Source: Acidimicrobiia bacterium (GTDB lineage: Bacteria > Actinomycetota > Acidimicrobiia > IMCC26256 > JAENVU01). From it: a stretch of 38,636 nucleotides of DNA. This document shows positions 15,191-24,738 of this stretch, piece after piece (position 1 is the first letter of the stretch; each line of letters starts with the position of its first letter). The stretch is from NCBI GenBank assembly GCA_025361725.1, contig JANYJV010000095.1, positions 1-38,636 on the forward strand. The letters are read 5' to 3'. A program made the position numbers and the translations under genes. A model generated the notes under the pieces. The model saw only the letters and a list, made by a program, of their open reading frames with translations. It did no database searches and had not been told where the DNA came from.

Positions 15191-17835
15191 TCTGGATCCG
15201 TGCACTGATCACCCGCCGGCCGGCGCGCATCGTTGCGACCGCCGCCGGCGTCGCCATTGCCGTGGCCCTCCTCGCGTCGATCGGCGCGTTCCTCGCCGGC
15301 TCGGAGACCACCATGACCCGCCGAGCGGTGCAGAACGTGGCGGTCGACTGGCAAGTGGAGGCCCAACCCGGGGCCGACGCCGCCGCGGTTGCTCGGTCGG
15401 TTCGCGCCACGGCAAGCGCATCCGCCACCATCGAGTTCGCGCAGACCACTGGGCTGCAGGCCACGGTCACCGGTGCGACCCAGACGACCGGGCCCGGTCT
15501 CGTGCTCGGGCTTCCCGATTCCTACCGCACCACCTTTCCCGGGGTCATCCGTGATCTCGTCGGCGCACACCGCGGAGTGCTGATTGCGCAGCAGACCGCG
15601 GCCAACCTCCACGTGGCGCCCGGTGATTCGATCACCGTCGGTCGTGCCGGACTCACGCCCGCCACGCTGCGTATCGACGGCGTTGTTGAACTGTTCACCG
15701 CGGACTCGTTGTTCCAGAAGGTCGGCGCGCCCATCGGCGCACAACCGCAGGCGCCACCGGACAACGTGCTGCTCGTCCCGACGACCACGTGGCATCGCAT
15801 TTTCGATCCGCTCGCTGCGGTACGGGCTGATCAGATTCGAACTCAGATCCACGTCCGGCTCTCACACGCTCTCGCCGGTGACCCGGCCGCCGCGTACACG
15901 CAGGTCTCGGGCGCGGCGCGCAATCTTGAAGTGAAGTTGGCCGGCGGCGGACTCGTCGGCGACAACCTCGGTGCCACCCTCGGTGCGGCTCGCAAGGACG
16001 CGCTGTACGCCCAGGTCCTGTTTCTCTTTCTCGGACTCCCGGGCGCGGTCCTCGCGGGGCTGCTCACCGGCGCGGTCGCGAGCGCGGGTGCCGACCGACG
16101 TCGACGCGAACAGGCGCTCCTCCGGACGCGCGGCGCTACCACTCGGATGCTGGTGCGCCTGGCGCTGCTCGAAGCGTTGGTGGTGGGCGGACTCGGAGCT
16201 GCGGTCGGACTCGGCGCGGCCGCGGTCGTCGGCCGGTGGTCGTTCGGTACTGCTTCGTTTGGCGCGACGACCGCGACGGCGATCGTCTGGGGCGCCGGTG
16301 CGGCGGTCGCCGGGCTCGCCATCGCCGCGCTCTCGATCGCACTGCCGGCCGCGCGAGACGCGCAACGCCTGACCGTGGTCGGCGCTCGCCGCCAGGTGGG
16401 GCGCGCGGGCGCACCGCGATGGATGCGGGCGGGGCTGGACTTCATGATTCTCGGCGCGTCGGCGCTGGTCTTCTGGCTCACGAGCCGGAACGGCTACCAA
16501 CTCGTACTGGCGCCCGAGGGCACCCCGGCCATCTCGGTGAGCTACTGGGCACTGGCCGGACCCGCATTGCTGTGGGTGGGCGCGGGCCTGCTCGCGTGGC
16601 GCGTCGCCTATCTTCTGCTCGGAACCGGGACCGCCCTGGCCCGAATTGCGGCCCGTCCGTTCTCCGGACGGCTCGCGAGCACCGTTGGCGCCACGATGAA
16701 ACGGCAGCGCCGACTCCTCGCCACCTCGCTCGCGCTCGTTGCGTTGACAACGGCGTTCGCCGCCTCGACGGCAGTATTCAACAGCACCTATCGCGCCCAG
16801 GCCGAGGTCGACGCGCGGCTGACCAATGGCGCCGACGTGACCGTGACCCAAGCACCGGGCAGCACCGTCGGACCGGTCGGGGCGCAGCGCCTCCGCGCTG
16901 TGCCGGGCGTGCAGTCGGTAGAGCCGCTCCAACACCGCTTCGCCTACGTCGGTGCCGATCTTCAGGACCTCTACGGTGTGCGCCCCTCGACCGTCGTCGA
17001 CGCAACGAAGCTCCAGAACGCGTACTTCGCAGGCGGAACCGCGCGGGCGCTCATCGCAAAACTCGCACAGCAACCGGACGGCGTGCTCGTGAGTGCGGAG
17101 ACGGTGAAGGATTTCCAGCTCCGTCCCGGTGACACCCTGAAGCTGCGCCTGCAAGACGCGCGCACGAAGCAGCTCCTTACCGTGCCGTTCCGGTACATCG
17201 GAGTTGGGAAGGAGTTCCCCACTGCTCCACGCGACAGCTTCATGGTGGCGAACGCGAGCTACATCGCGCGCACGACCGGCAGCAACGCGGTCGGGAGCTT
17301 CCTCGTCACCACCAGCGGCGCATCACCGGCATCGGTCGCAACCGCTATCCGCACCAAGGTCGGCACCACCGCAACCGTCACCAACATCACCGACACCCGC
17401 AAGGTCGTCGGGACGAGCCTCACCGCCGTCGACCTCTCCGGGCTCACCCGCGTCGAGTTGGGCTTCGCGCTCGTGCTCGCCGCCGCCGCCACCGGATTGA
17501 TGCTGGCCCTCGGATTTGCCGAGCGACGCCGGGCCTTTGCCATCACCACGGCCCTCGGCGCCACGCCCCGCCAACTCGGTGGGTTCGTGTGGAGCGAAGC
17601 CGTGTTCGTCACCGGCGGCGGTCTGCTGCTCGGCGCCCTCACCGGCTGGGCGCTCGCCGCCATGTTCGTGAAGGTCCTGACCGGAGTGTTCGATCCGGCT
17701 CCCGAAGTGTTGGCGGTGCCATGGGGATACCTCGGTGCGGTGGCCGCCGCAGCTGTGCTCGCGGTCGTGCTCGCCGCACTCGGGACGATCCGTCGTGCCG
17801 GTCGAGCGCCGGTCACGGTCTTGCGCGAGCTCTGA
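15178..17835 (+). CDS. FtsX-domain ABC permease
   Basis: 885 residues. An N-terminal membrane helix (about 18-42) is followed by a large external domain (about 43-290), three helices of a first FtsX core (about 293-400), a further helix pair (about 425-500), a second N-anchor (about 520-545), a second external domain (about 550-770) and a final three-helix FtsX core (about 775-880) ending in RAPVTVLREL. This is the duplicated-domain layout of BceB/YtrF-like and lipoprotein-export permeases: one polypeptide forming a complete channel-less mechanotransmitter. The GTG at 15178 is fixed by AGGAGGA just upstream and overlaps ATPase B by 13 bp. The partners are the two ATPases and the lipoprotein. 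Likely roles are antibiotic or peptide resistance, or lipid or lipoprotein transfer; the sequence does not choose. Confidence 0.92.
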   Translation: MLGLIWIRALITRRPARIVATAAGVAIAVALLASIGAFLAGSETTMTRRAVQNVAVDWQVEAQPGADAAAVARSVRATASASATIEFAQTTGLQATVTGATQTTGPGLVLGLPDSYRTTFPGVIRDLVGAHRGVLIAQQTAANLHVAPGDSITVGRAGLTPATLRIDGVVELFTADSLFQKVGAPIGAQPQAPPDNVLLVPTTTWHRIFDPLAAVRADQIRTQIHVRLSHALAGDPAAAYTQVSGAARNLEVKLAGGGLVGDNLGATLGAARKDALYAQVLFLFLGLPGAVLAGLLTGAVASAGADRRRREQALLRTRGATTRMLVRLALLEALVVGGLGAAVGLGAAAVVGRWSFGTASFGATTATAIVWGAGAAVAGLAIAALSIALPAARDAQRLTVVGARRQVGRAGAPRWMRAGLDFMILGASALVFWLTSRNGYQLVLAPEGTPAISVSYWALAGPALLWVGAGLLAWRVAYLLLGTGTALARIAARPFSGRLASTVGATMKRQRRLLATSLALVALTTAFAASTAVFNSTYRAQAEVDARLTNGADVTVTQAPGSTVGPVGAQRLRAVPGVQSVEPLQHRFAYVGADLQDLYGVRPSTVVDATKLQNAYFAGGTARALIAKLAQQPDGVLVSAETVKDFQLRPGDTLKLRLQDARTKQLLTVPFRYIGVGKEFPTAPRDSFMVANASYIARTTGSNAVGSFLVTTSGASPASVATAIRTKVGTTATVTNITDTRKVVGTSLTAVDLSGLTRVELGFALVLAAAATGLMLALGFAERRRAFAITTALGATPRQLGGFVWSEAVFVTGGGLLLGALTGWALAAMFVKVLTGVFDPAPEVLAVPWGYLGAVAAAAVLAVVLAALGTIRRAGRAPVTVLREL

Positions 17836-17915
17836 CCGCGGCCCATCGCGACGCGCTCGAAGACGACCCGAGCCGGTTCCCGCGCCTGCGGACAGCAGCT
17901 GCGAGGATGCAGACG

Positions 17916-19427
17916 ATGACTGACGAACCCTGGTCCGGTGATGCCACCTCCCTCGTCGACGCGTTCCGTGCCGGCGAACGCTCGCCCGCCGAAGAACTCG
18001 ATGCCACCCTCGCGGCAATCGATCGATCACGTCTGAACGCGTTCACGTACCTCGATCCCGAGCGTGCGCAGACGGCAGCGAAACACGCGGACCTCTCGAA
18101 GCCATTCGGTGGGGTGCCCACCGGCATCAAGGAACTCGAGCCCGTCGAGGGCTGGCCGTTCACCGAGGCATCCGTCGTCCATCAAGGGCGGACCGCCGAT
18201 CGGACCTCACATCACGTCCAACGACTCGTCGAACGCGGCGGGATCGTGCCGGTGGGGTCGACGGCGGCGAGTGAGTTCGGGGGTCTGAACGTCAGCGTCT
18301 CGAAGCTGAACGGCATCACCCACAATCCGTGGCAGTACGGCCGCACCGTCGGTGGATCGTCGGCCGGTTCGGCGGCCGCGGTCTCGGGCGGTCTGGTCAG
18401 TCTCGCCACCGGTGGCGACGGCGGCGGTTCGATTCGCATCCCCGCGGGCTACACCGGGCTTCTCGGCATGAAAGGCACGTTCGGACGCATCCCGCGGAGT
18501 CCACACGCGTTCATGCGACCCAACACCGTGGTGGTCGGCAACGTCTCGCGTTCGGTGCGCGATGCCGCGCGGTACTTCGACGTGTGCGCCGGCGCGCACC
18601 GCGCCGATCCCACGTCACTCCCGACCGTCGGCGGGTGGGAAGCCGGCTTGGGCACCCACGAACTCGAGGGCCGCCGAGTTGCGATCGTCCCTGCGCTCGG
18701 CGGGGTGATCCTCGAGCCGGGTGTCGAAGAACGAGTCCGCCTTCACGCGGCTGATGTCCTGGCGGCGACCGGCATGGTGGTCGTGGACCGGAAGGTCGAG
18801 CCACCCAACCTGGCGCTCCAATGGATGATGGGCAACCTCGCGACCCTGGCCGCCGATCTCGGTGATCGGTGGCCGCGCTGCGCCGGTGAGCTCACCGACG
18901 AAGTCGAGTTCGGACTGCGGCTCTCGGAGTCCCTGTACAACTTGCACTCCGCAGCGGCCGCCGAAGAACTCCGCATCCAAGCGAACGAGACCATGGCCGA
19001 TGCGTTCGCGGACGTTGACTTCATCATCGCCGCGACCAACCCCGGTCCCGCGTTCGCCGCCCATGCCGTGATGAGCAACGAACAGTCGCGCTTCGTCGAG
19101 TGGGCCAGTCACAGCGACGTCGCGAAGCTCGGCCTGCGCGCCGCCCTGTTCGCGACTCGGGTCGCGGGGGCACTGTCACCCAAGGCGCCGTCGAAGCTCA
19201 TGACCTTCGGGAGCACGAAGTTCCCCGAGCTCGTGAACATGGGTGCACTCACGATCATCGCCAACATCTACGGCAACCCCGCGGTGTCGATTCCGGCCGG
19301 GCTCGTCGGCGGACTTCCCGTCGGCATGCAGGTCCTCGGACGCCATCACGAGGATGCCTTGCTGTTCGACGTCGCGCTCGCAGCCGAGCGGACGTGCCCA
19401 TGGCCACTTGTTGCGCCCCGCGCCTGA
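17916..19427 (+). CDS. Amidase signature family enzyme (GatA-like fold)
   Basis: 503 residues. The complete amidase-signature triad is visible: Lys72 in TGIKELEP, cis-Ser148 in GGSSAGSAA, and nucleophile Ser172 in GDGGGSIRIPA. It hydrolyses an amide; the family includes GatA, fatty-acid amide hydrolases, 6-aminohexanoate and aryl amidases. No gatB or gatC lies nearby and the length is typical for a stand-alone catabolic amidase, so a role in tRNA amidation is unlikely. GAGG lies 9 nt before the ATG at 17916; an ATG at 17907 is also possible. It is 80 bp downstream of the ABC operon on the same strand and converges with the secreted protein at 19437. Confidence 0.93.
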   Translation: MTDEPWSGDATSLVDAFRAGERSPAEELDATLAAIDRSRLNAFTYLDPERAQTAAKHADLSKPFGGVPTGIKELEPVEGWPFTEASVVHQGRTADRTSHHVQRLVERGGIVPVGSTAASEFGGLNVSVSKLNGITHNPWQYGRTVGGSSAGSAAAVSGGLVSLATGGDGGGSIRIPAGYTGLLGMKGTFGRIPRSPHAFMRPNTVVVGNVSRSVRDAARYFDVCAGAHRADPTSLPTVGGWEAGLGTHELEGRRVAIVPALGGVILEPGVEERVRLHAADVLAATGMVVVDRKVEPPNLALQWMMGNLATLAADLGDRWPRCAGELTDEVEFGLRLSESLYNLHSAAAAEELRIQANETMADAFADVDFIIAATNPGPAFAAHAVMSNEQSRFVEWASHSDVAKLGLRAALFATRVAGALSPKAPSKLMTFGSTKFPELVNMGALTIIANIYGNPAVSIPAGLVGGLPVGMQVLGRHHEDALLFDVALAAERTCPWPLVAPRA

Positions 19428-19436
19428 CGCGACCTT

Positions 19437-20177
19437 TCAGGGGTTGTCGAAGTGGAAGTTGTCCCAACCCAGCCCGTTGCTCGTCCACTGATACGGACCC
19501 ACCAGCTGGTGCGTTGCGTTCTTGAACGTTGTGATGTTCGTCGCCGAAAGCGTGGTCGACACGACTGACACACCGTTGATGAAGGCGGTGAGGACATTCG
19601 CACTGGAGCTCGTCAAGGCCAGGGTGATCGACGCCGGCGCGGTTGCGATGCCGCCCGGGTACAGGTTCGTCACCGAGGCGAGCGCGGTCCAACTACTGTT
19701 GAACGACCACAGCTGGAGTGAGCCGTTCGACGCATTGGTCCACTCTGCGGTGAGGAACTGCGTTCCCGCCGCGTTGCGGTTGATCGTGAGGCCCATGTCG
19801 AACGTGGTCGCGCCGTTGCGAACGAGGGTAGCGACCCCGGATCCGTTCGCCGAACCACCGTCGATCACCAGCGACGTATTCGCACTCGTCGACCGCGCCG
19901 CGTTCGATTGAATCGTCCAGGCCCCTCCGGTCGGGTTCACCGCCCAGGTTTTCGCGCCGCCGTCGGTCACCGTGCCGTTGAGGCTGGTGCCATCCACCCC
20001 GTTGAAGTTCTCCCAGGCGACGACCGCAGGCGCATCGGTCGTGGCCGCGAAGTTGAACGCGCTGAGGCTGGCGCCGCTGACGCCTCCAGCCCCTGCGGCG
20101 CCAGCCGGGCTCCCGGGCAGCATCCCGAGCGACACGACCAGGGTCGCCAGGGTGGCGAGTCGAGTTGCGGAGGGCAT
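19437..20177 (-). CDS. Secreted beta-sandwich (concanavalin/LamG-like) protein
   Basis: 246 residues. A signal peptide (about 1-27: hydrophobic LATLATLVVSLGMLP, then SPAGAAGA) leads to a Thr/Ala/Asn/Ser-rich export domain with alternating hydrophobic strands. Motifs include WENFNGVDGTSLNGTV at the start, GGAWTIQSN, LTAEWTNASNGSLQLWSF and a C-terminal WDNFHFDNP. This is the style of LamG/concanavalin-like jelly-roll domains, which bind sugars or act as adhesins. There is no catalytic motif and no wall-sorting signal, so it is probably released. The ATG at 20177 gives the best signal peptide; no strong Shine-Dalgarno sequence is seen. The 172 bp to the next gene are free for its own promoter. 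Confidence 0.75.
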   Translation of the reverse strand: MPSATRLATLATLVVSLGMLPGSPAGAAGAGGVSGASLSAFNFAATTDAPAVVAWENFNGVDGTSLNGTVTDGGAKTWAVNPTGGAWTIQSNAARSTSANTSLVIDGGSANGSGVATLVRNGATTFDMGLTINRNAAGTQFLTAEWTNASNGSLQLWSFNSSWTALASVTNLYPGGIATAPASITLALTSSSANVLTAFINGVSVVSTTLSATNITTFKNATHQLVGPYQWTSNGLGWDNFHFDNP

Positions 20178-20349
20178 GGGATTCCATCCGAGAGGTGGGA
20201 GGCATCGATCGATTCGGCACGACCGAGCCGCGATATCGACCACCTCGGGGACCACCTTGAAGCCGGACCGCCGACAATGGGGTCGAACAACCCATTCCGG
20301 ACCGTGGATGACCGCGGGCGGACTCGGGGGCGCCAGAACCGCGATCGGC

Positions 20350-21108
20350 TCAGGGCGGCCACGGAACACCCCGAGGATCGAGGCACAGGTCGGGCACGTC
20401 GATCTCGGGGTGAGCGAGCAGGACCGCGTACACCTCGGTCAGCTGCTGGCCGACGTCGTCGGCGTCCATCATGGTCATCGACACCCCGGCCGCGCTCCAG
20501 CGGTCGAGCCCGGCGGTGATCAGCCCCATGTCGAAGCCGAGGCCGAAGTCCGTCCCGACCGTCGCACCCATCACGATGCGCTGGAACCGGCGTTCCGGAT
20601 GTTCGACCCGCCACGATCGAATCGTGGCGTCCAGCGCGGCTTTCGACGCGGCGTAGGAACTGAGACCCCACCGGGTCTCGGTCACCGCTTCCGACGAGAT
20701 GAAGGACACGAGACCGTCCGGTGCCAACGCCGCCAGTGCTGCGCCACAGACCAGGGTCGGACCGATCACATTCACCGCATAGTCGCGCTGCCACGCGTCC
20801 GGGTCGGCGTCTTCGAGGCGAGCCAAGGTTCCGGTCCCGGCTGCGTACACCATGAGGTCGATGCCGCCCATTGCTGCCACGGACTCGGCGACGAGCCGCG
20901 CGCAGTCTGCGGGGACGGTCACGTCGGCGGTGATCGCGCGACTACGAGGCGAGGCATTGCACAGCGCGGCGAGTTCTGCGGTGCGGCGCGCGGCCACACA
21001 CACCTGGGCACCGGCCCGCGTTGCGTGCACCGCGATCGCGCGTCCGATGCCCGACGATCCGCCGACCACCAGGACGCGTGCATCGCGCAGGGTGGGCGCC
21101 TCCGTCAT
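20350..21108 (-). CDS. Short-chain dehydrogenase/reductase
   Basis: 252 residues, classical SDR. The Rossmann motif VGGSSGIG (15-22) binds the cofactor and AARRT follows the second strand, which suggests NADP(H). Catalytic Ser139 (FISS), Tyr152 and Lys156 (YAASK) are present. GGAG 7 nt upstream sets the ATG at 21108. It is the last gene of the minus-strand catabolic operon, after the acyl-CoA ligase, and would interconvert an alcohol and ketone on the substrate or an intermediate. The C-terminal substrate region contains MTMMDADDVGQQLTEV and is not close to any SDR I can name. Confidence 0.9.
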   Translation of the reverse strand: MTEAPTLRDARVLVVGGSSGIGRAIAVHATRAGAQVCVAARRTAELAALCNASPRSRAITADVTVPADCARLVAESVAAMGGIDLMVYAAGTGTLARLEDADPDAWQRDYAVNVIGPTLVCGAALAALAPDGLVSFISSEAVTETRWGLSSYAASKAALDATIRSWRVEHPERRFQRIVMGATVGTDFGLGFDMGLITAGLDRWSAAGVSMTMMDADDVGQQLTEVYAVLLAHPEIDVPDLCLDPRGVPWPP

Positions 21109-21159
21109 GCACCGCTCCGTATTCGATTGGTCCACCGTCGGGAGTTCACGACCAAGAAG

Positions 21160-22539
21160 CTACGGCGTGGTCGTGGTGGGTGGGACGGATACCGCCAGCT
21201 CCCGGCGCAACACCTTGCCCACCTCACTGCGAGGAAGTGAGTCGATCCAATGGAACGCAACCGGAACCTTGTACGCAACGAGGTGTTCACGACACAGGGC
21301 GGCGAGTTCATCGTCGGCGACGGCCCGACCGACAAGAAAGGCCACCGGCACCTCGCCGAGGCGCTCGTCGGCCATCCCCACCACCGCGACGTCATCGACG
21401 GCCGGCGCGAGCCGCAGCACTTCCTCCACCGCTTCCGGAAACACCTTGTTGCCACCGCGGTTGATCACGTCGCCGGCGCGGCCGTCGATCCAGACGAAAC
21501 CGTCGGGGTCGACGTGCGCGAGATCGCCGGTGTCGACAAAACCGTCGGCGTCGAACCGCTCGTCGATCCCTGTGGCCGTGTTCGGCGGCCGCACGAGGAG
21601 GTGTCCGTCATCACTGATCCGGATCTCGACCCCCGGATGGGGACGACCGATCGCGCCGAGCTTCTCCGGATGCGCTTTGGCATCGGACGCGGTCCAGCCG
21701 ATCACCTCGCCGAGCTCGGCCTGGCCGTATCCGTTCAACACCATGACCCCGAACCGGTCCACGAATCGCCGCGCCTGGAGCGGCGACAGCGGGGCCGTGA
21801 TGGACCGCACGTAGCGCAACGGCGTGAGATCGGTCACCGCAGAATCGCTGAGCATGCTCATCGCGGCGGGCGGCAAGACCGTCGAGCGGATCTCGAATCG
21901 CGCCACCAACGCAGCGAAGGTTCCGGGGTCGAAGCCGTCCATGATCACCAGCGCCGCGCCGGCGCGCAGCCCGAACAACACGTTGTACAGACCTGCGTTC
22001 AAGGCCATCGACACCGGGATCAGGTTCGGTGACGGCGGCCGCGCCGAGCTTGGGGGTTTCGCGCCCCGCAGCGGACCGAGCACGCGGTCGAGGAGTTCGA
22101 CGTACGCGCCGTGCGTGTGCTGGATGGGTTTGGGGCGTCCGGTGGTTCCCGAGGTCCACATCACGAACGCCACGCCGTCGGCGTAGGTCATCGGATCGTC
22201 GAGCGGCTGCGACGCGTTCGCGGTGATGAGCACCGCCGGTCTCGTCGCGGCGAGGATCTCGGCCCGTTCCGCATCCGGCAACCGTGGGTTGACCGGGACG
22301 TACACGCCGCCGGCCAGCCATACGCCGATCATCGTCGCCACGAGTTCCGGCCCGTTCGCCAACTGCACTGCGACCGCCTGACCCGGGCGGACCTCGAGCT
22401 GCTCGGCGATTGCGCGAGCACGCACGCGCGCGGAGCCGGCCGTCATCGATTCGTCGACCGTATGCACGAGGTCGGCGTCGTCGGGGAACGGATGCTCCAC
22501 GAGCAGCGAGGCGAGGTTCACGGTTGCATCCGGCTCCAT
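21160..22539 (-). CDS. Acyl-CoA synthetase (ANL superfamily)
   Basis: 459 residues, shorter than the usual 500-550. It contains the P-loop-like motif MWTSGTTGRPKP, YGQAE (aromatic-site motif), GDLAHVDPDGFVWIDGR (ATP ribose Asp and hinge), RGGNKVFPEAVEE and the C-terminal catalytic Lys in PRSEVGKVLRREL. All core motifs are intact, so it should activate a carboxylic acid through an acyl-adenylate to the CoA thioester. The shortening lies in the N-terminal half, before the ATP motif. It sits between a crotonase and an SDR and probably loads the substrate of this operon. The substrate class (fatty, aromatic, terpenoid or steroid-derived acid) cannot be read from the motifs. Confidence 0.92.
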   Translation of the reverse strand: MEPDATVNLASLLVEHPFPDDADLVHTVDESMTAGSARVRARAIAEQLEVRPGQAVAVQLANGPELVATMIGVWLAGGVYVPVNPRLPDAERAEILAATRPAVLITANASQPLDDPMTYADGVAFVMWTSGTTGRPKPIQHTHGAYVELLDRVLGPLRGAKPPSSARPPSPNLIPVSMALNAGLYNVLFGLRAGAALVIMDGFDPGTFAALVARFEIRSTVLPPAAMSMLSDSAVTDLTPLRYVRSITAPLSPLQARRFVDRFGVMVLNGYGQAELGEVIGWTASDAKAHPEKLGAIGRPHPGVEIRISDDGHLLVRPPNTATGIDERFDADGFVDTGDLAHVDPDGFVWIDGRAGDVINRGGNKVFPEAVEEVLRLAPAVDDVAVVGMADERLGEVPVAFLVGRAVADDELAALCREHLVAYKVPVAFHWIDSLPRSEVGKVLRRELAVSVPPTTTTP

Positions 22540-22589
22540 GACGCCGGCCGCGTCACCGCGATCATCCGGACCGGTTCATTGGGACCGCT

Positions 22590-23393
22590 TCATTCCGGCG
22601 GCAGCCAGTTCGCATCCCGCTTCTCGGCGAACGCGCTCGGGCCTTCGGTCTGGTCCGGGTGGCCCCACATGGAGACGAGGTGTCCGGCACCCACTCGACA
22701 CGCATCGGTGAGGCCGTGTTCGAGCGCGGCCCAGAGCGCGCGCTTGGTGGCCGCCATCGCCGCTGGGGAGTTCTTGGCGATGGTCTCGCCCAGTTCCTGT
22801 GCCCGTTCACGCAGGCGTTCGGGTGGGTCCACCACCTCAGAGATCATCCCGAGTTCACGCGCGCGGGCCGCGGGCATGCGCTCGTACTTGCCCATGAACG
22901 CCATGCGCATCACCGCCTCGGCGGGCATCTTGCGCATGAGCCCGATCGCCTCGATCGCGACCACCTGGCCGACGGAGACATGCGGATCGAAAAACTGCGC
23001 GTCGGAGGCCGCGATCACGATGTCGGCGTCGGCGACCCAATGGAATCCCCCACCGGCACAGATGCCGTTCACCGCGGTGATGACCGGCTTCCACACCTGT
23101 TGATGCCACGCGGTGAAGTGGATGTCGAAGTTCTCGACGGACTCGCGATATCGCTCCATGCCCACGCCATCGTCCGCGAGTTCCGAAACGTCGACCCCAG
23201 TTTGGAACGCACGACCGTTACCGGTGTGCACGATGACCCGGACCTCGGGATCGGCGTCGAGTTCTTTCCACGCCACAGCAAACTCGTCGCGCATCGCTGC
23301 GTTCATGGCGTTCAACTGGTCCGGCCGGTTGTTGATCAACCATCCGACGGGACCGTGGCGCTCCACCACCAAGTGCTCGTAGCTACTCATCAT
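22590..23393 (-). CDS. Crotonase-family protein lacking both hydratase glutamates
   Basis: 267 residues with a clear crotonase fold: oxyanion-hole segment TGVDVSEL and the NGICAGGGFHW loop. In enoyl-CoA hydratases two glutamates activate water. Here the first is replaced by His (GGGFHWV instead of GGxELA) and the second also by His (DPHVSVG instead of xPEvxxG). Ordinary hydration is therefore unlikely. Isomerase, retro-Claisen C-C hydrolase, decarboxylase or thioesterase chemistry are family alternatives. AGGAG lies 5 nt before the first of two adjacent ATGs. The C-terminal ending FAEKRDANW is typical. It lies between the acyl-CoA dehydrogenase and the ligase, in the same operon. Confidence 0.9.
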   Translation of the reverse strand: MMSSYEHLVVERHGPVGWLINNRPDQLNAMNAAMRDEFAVAWKELDADPEVRVIVHTGNGRAFQTGVDVSELADDGVGMERYRESVENFDIHFTAWHQQVWKPVITAVNGICAGGGFHWVADADIVIAASDAQFFDPHVSVGQVVAIEAIGLMRKMPAEAVMRMAFMGKYERMPAARARELGMISEVVDPPERLRERAQELGETIAKNSPAAMAATKRALWAALEHGLTDACRVGAGHLVSMWGHPDQTEGPSAFAEKRDANWLPPE

Positions 23394-23478
23394 CTCGCTC
23401 CTGCCCCTGCGGGTCGGGCCGCTCGGGCCCCGCTCCGTTCGTCGACCGGCTGCGAGCGCGTGCCGTCTCCCACTTCGC

Positions 23479-24738
23479 TCATCTCGGGACCTCTTCCCAA
23501 GGGTGGCTCGACCATTGATCGGGTTCGCGCGCTAAGCCAAGCACGCGCTCGGCGAGGACGTTCTTGTTGATCTCGGTGGTTCCACCCTCGATGGTGTTGG
23601 CGCGTGAACGCAACATGCCTTTGACCTCGAGTGGCATTCCCGTCGCGTACTCGAGGCCAGGTTCGGCACCCGCGGGTGGCACCCAGGCCGTCGCGTCCAT
23701 CCCCAGCACGTCGGCGGCGAGCGCCTGGATGCGCTGGTTCAGACTCCCTTGGTGCACCTTGCCGATCGAGGCCGCCGCGCCCGGCGACGTTCCGGCTCGG
23801 CTCGCCGCCCGCACTCGGAGGTTGGTCCACTCCCGCACGCGTTCCTCGCAGTACAGACTCATCAGCCGTTGGCGGGTGACCGGTTCCGTAGCGCGACCCA
23901 GCTCGCCGGCTCGGCGCACGAGCTGGTCCATCCCGGCACCACCGATGCGATCGACGCCGCCGGACCCGGATCCCGACACCATCTGGCGTTCGCCCGCGAG
24001 CGTCGAGCCCGCCACTCGCCACCCGTCACCGATCGCGCCGATGCGTCGCTCGTCCGCAACCCTGACCCCGTCGAGAAACACCTCGTTGAAGTCGATCTCC
24101 CCACCGAGATGGCGCAGCGGCCGAACGTCGACGCCGGGCGCGTCGAGCGCCACGATGAAGTAGGTGAGACCTTGTCGCTTCGGGACCGACGCGTCCGTGC
24201 GCGCCAGACACACCGCGAACTCGCTGAAGTGCGCCCACGTGGTCCAGACCTTCTGACCGGTGATGATCCACTCGTCGCCGTCACGCCTCGCGCGCGTGGC
24301 GAGTGACGCCAGGTCCGATCCGGCCCCGGGCTCGGACAACAGCTGACACCAGCGCTCTTCGTTGCGAACGATCGGCGGCAGAAATCGGCGCCGCTGCTCC
24401 TCGGTGCCGTGGGCGAACATCGCCGGAGCCGCGGCGTTCAATCCCAGCGGATTCAAGCGGCCCAAGTTGTACGGCGCGAGGACCGACTCGGTGATGCGCG
24501 CTTGTTCAGGAGTGAGATCGAGTCCGAGGTACTCGACGGGCCACGTGGCCACGGCGAGGCCACTCTCGGCGAAGATCGGATACCAGGCCTCGTAGTCCGC
24601 GCGTGGGCGTACCCGCCGGAGCGCGGCGCCTCCGTCGAGCGCGGCCACGCGCCAGGGTTCGGGCACGTTGGCCTCGACCCAGCGTTCGGTCTCGCGTCGC
24701 AGCTGCGCATCCGTCGACGCGCGCGACACGTCCGGCAT
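23479..24738 (-). CDS. Acyl-CoA dehydrogenase
   Basis: 419 residues, FAD-dependent, forming a 2,3-double bond in an acyl-CoA. Visible motifs are LLSEPGAGSDLASL (FAD and substrate loop), WTTWAHFSEFAVCLART, and the C-terminal IEGGTTEINKN, where Glu384 sits at the catalytic-base position. The N-terminal part is shorter than in long-chain enzymes and resembles the FadE-type proteins of actinobacterial sterol and terpenoid side-chain pathways, some of which work as heteromers. Only one is encoded here. The ATG overlaps the upstream crotonase stop by one base (TGATG), giving translational coupling. An 85-bp gap then precedes the next crotonase. Confidence 0.93.
   Translation of the reverse strand: MPDVSRASTDAQLRRETERWVEANVPEPWRVAALDGGAALRRVRPRADYEAWYPIFAESGLAVATWPVEYLGLDLTPEQARITESVLAPYNLGRLNPLGLNAAAPAMFAHGTEEQRRRFLPPIVRNEERWCQLLSEPGAGSDLASLATRARRDGDEWIITGQKVWTTWAHFSEFAVCLARTDASVPKRQGLTYFIVALDAPGVDVRPLRHLGGEIDFNEVFLDGVRVADERRIGAIGDGWRVAGSTLAGERQMVSGSGSGGVDRIGGAGMDQLVRRAGELGRATEPVTRQRLMSLYCEERVREWTNLRVRAASRAGTSPGAAASIGKVHQGSLNQRIQALAADVLGMDATAWVPPAGAEPGLEYATGMPLEVKGMLRSRANTIEGGTTEINKNVLAERVLGLAREPDQWSSHPWEEVPR

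Noticed and set aside
17916-19427. Amidase as a GatA subunit of tRNA amidotransferase
   Set aside because: No gatB or gatC nearby and no sign of translation-related neighbours; the same motifs occur in catabolic amidases.
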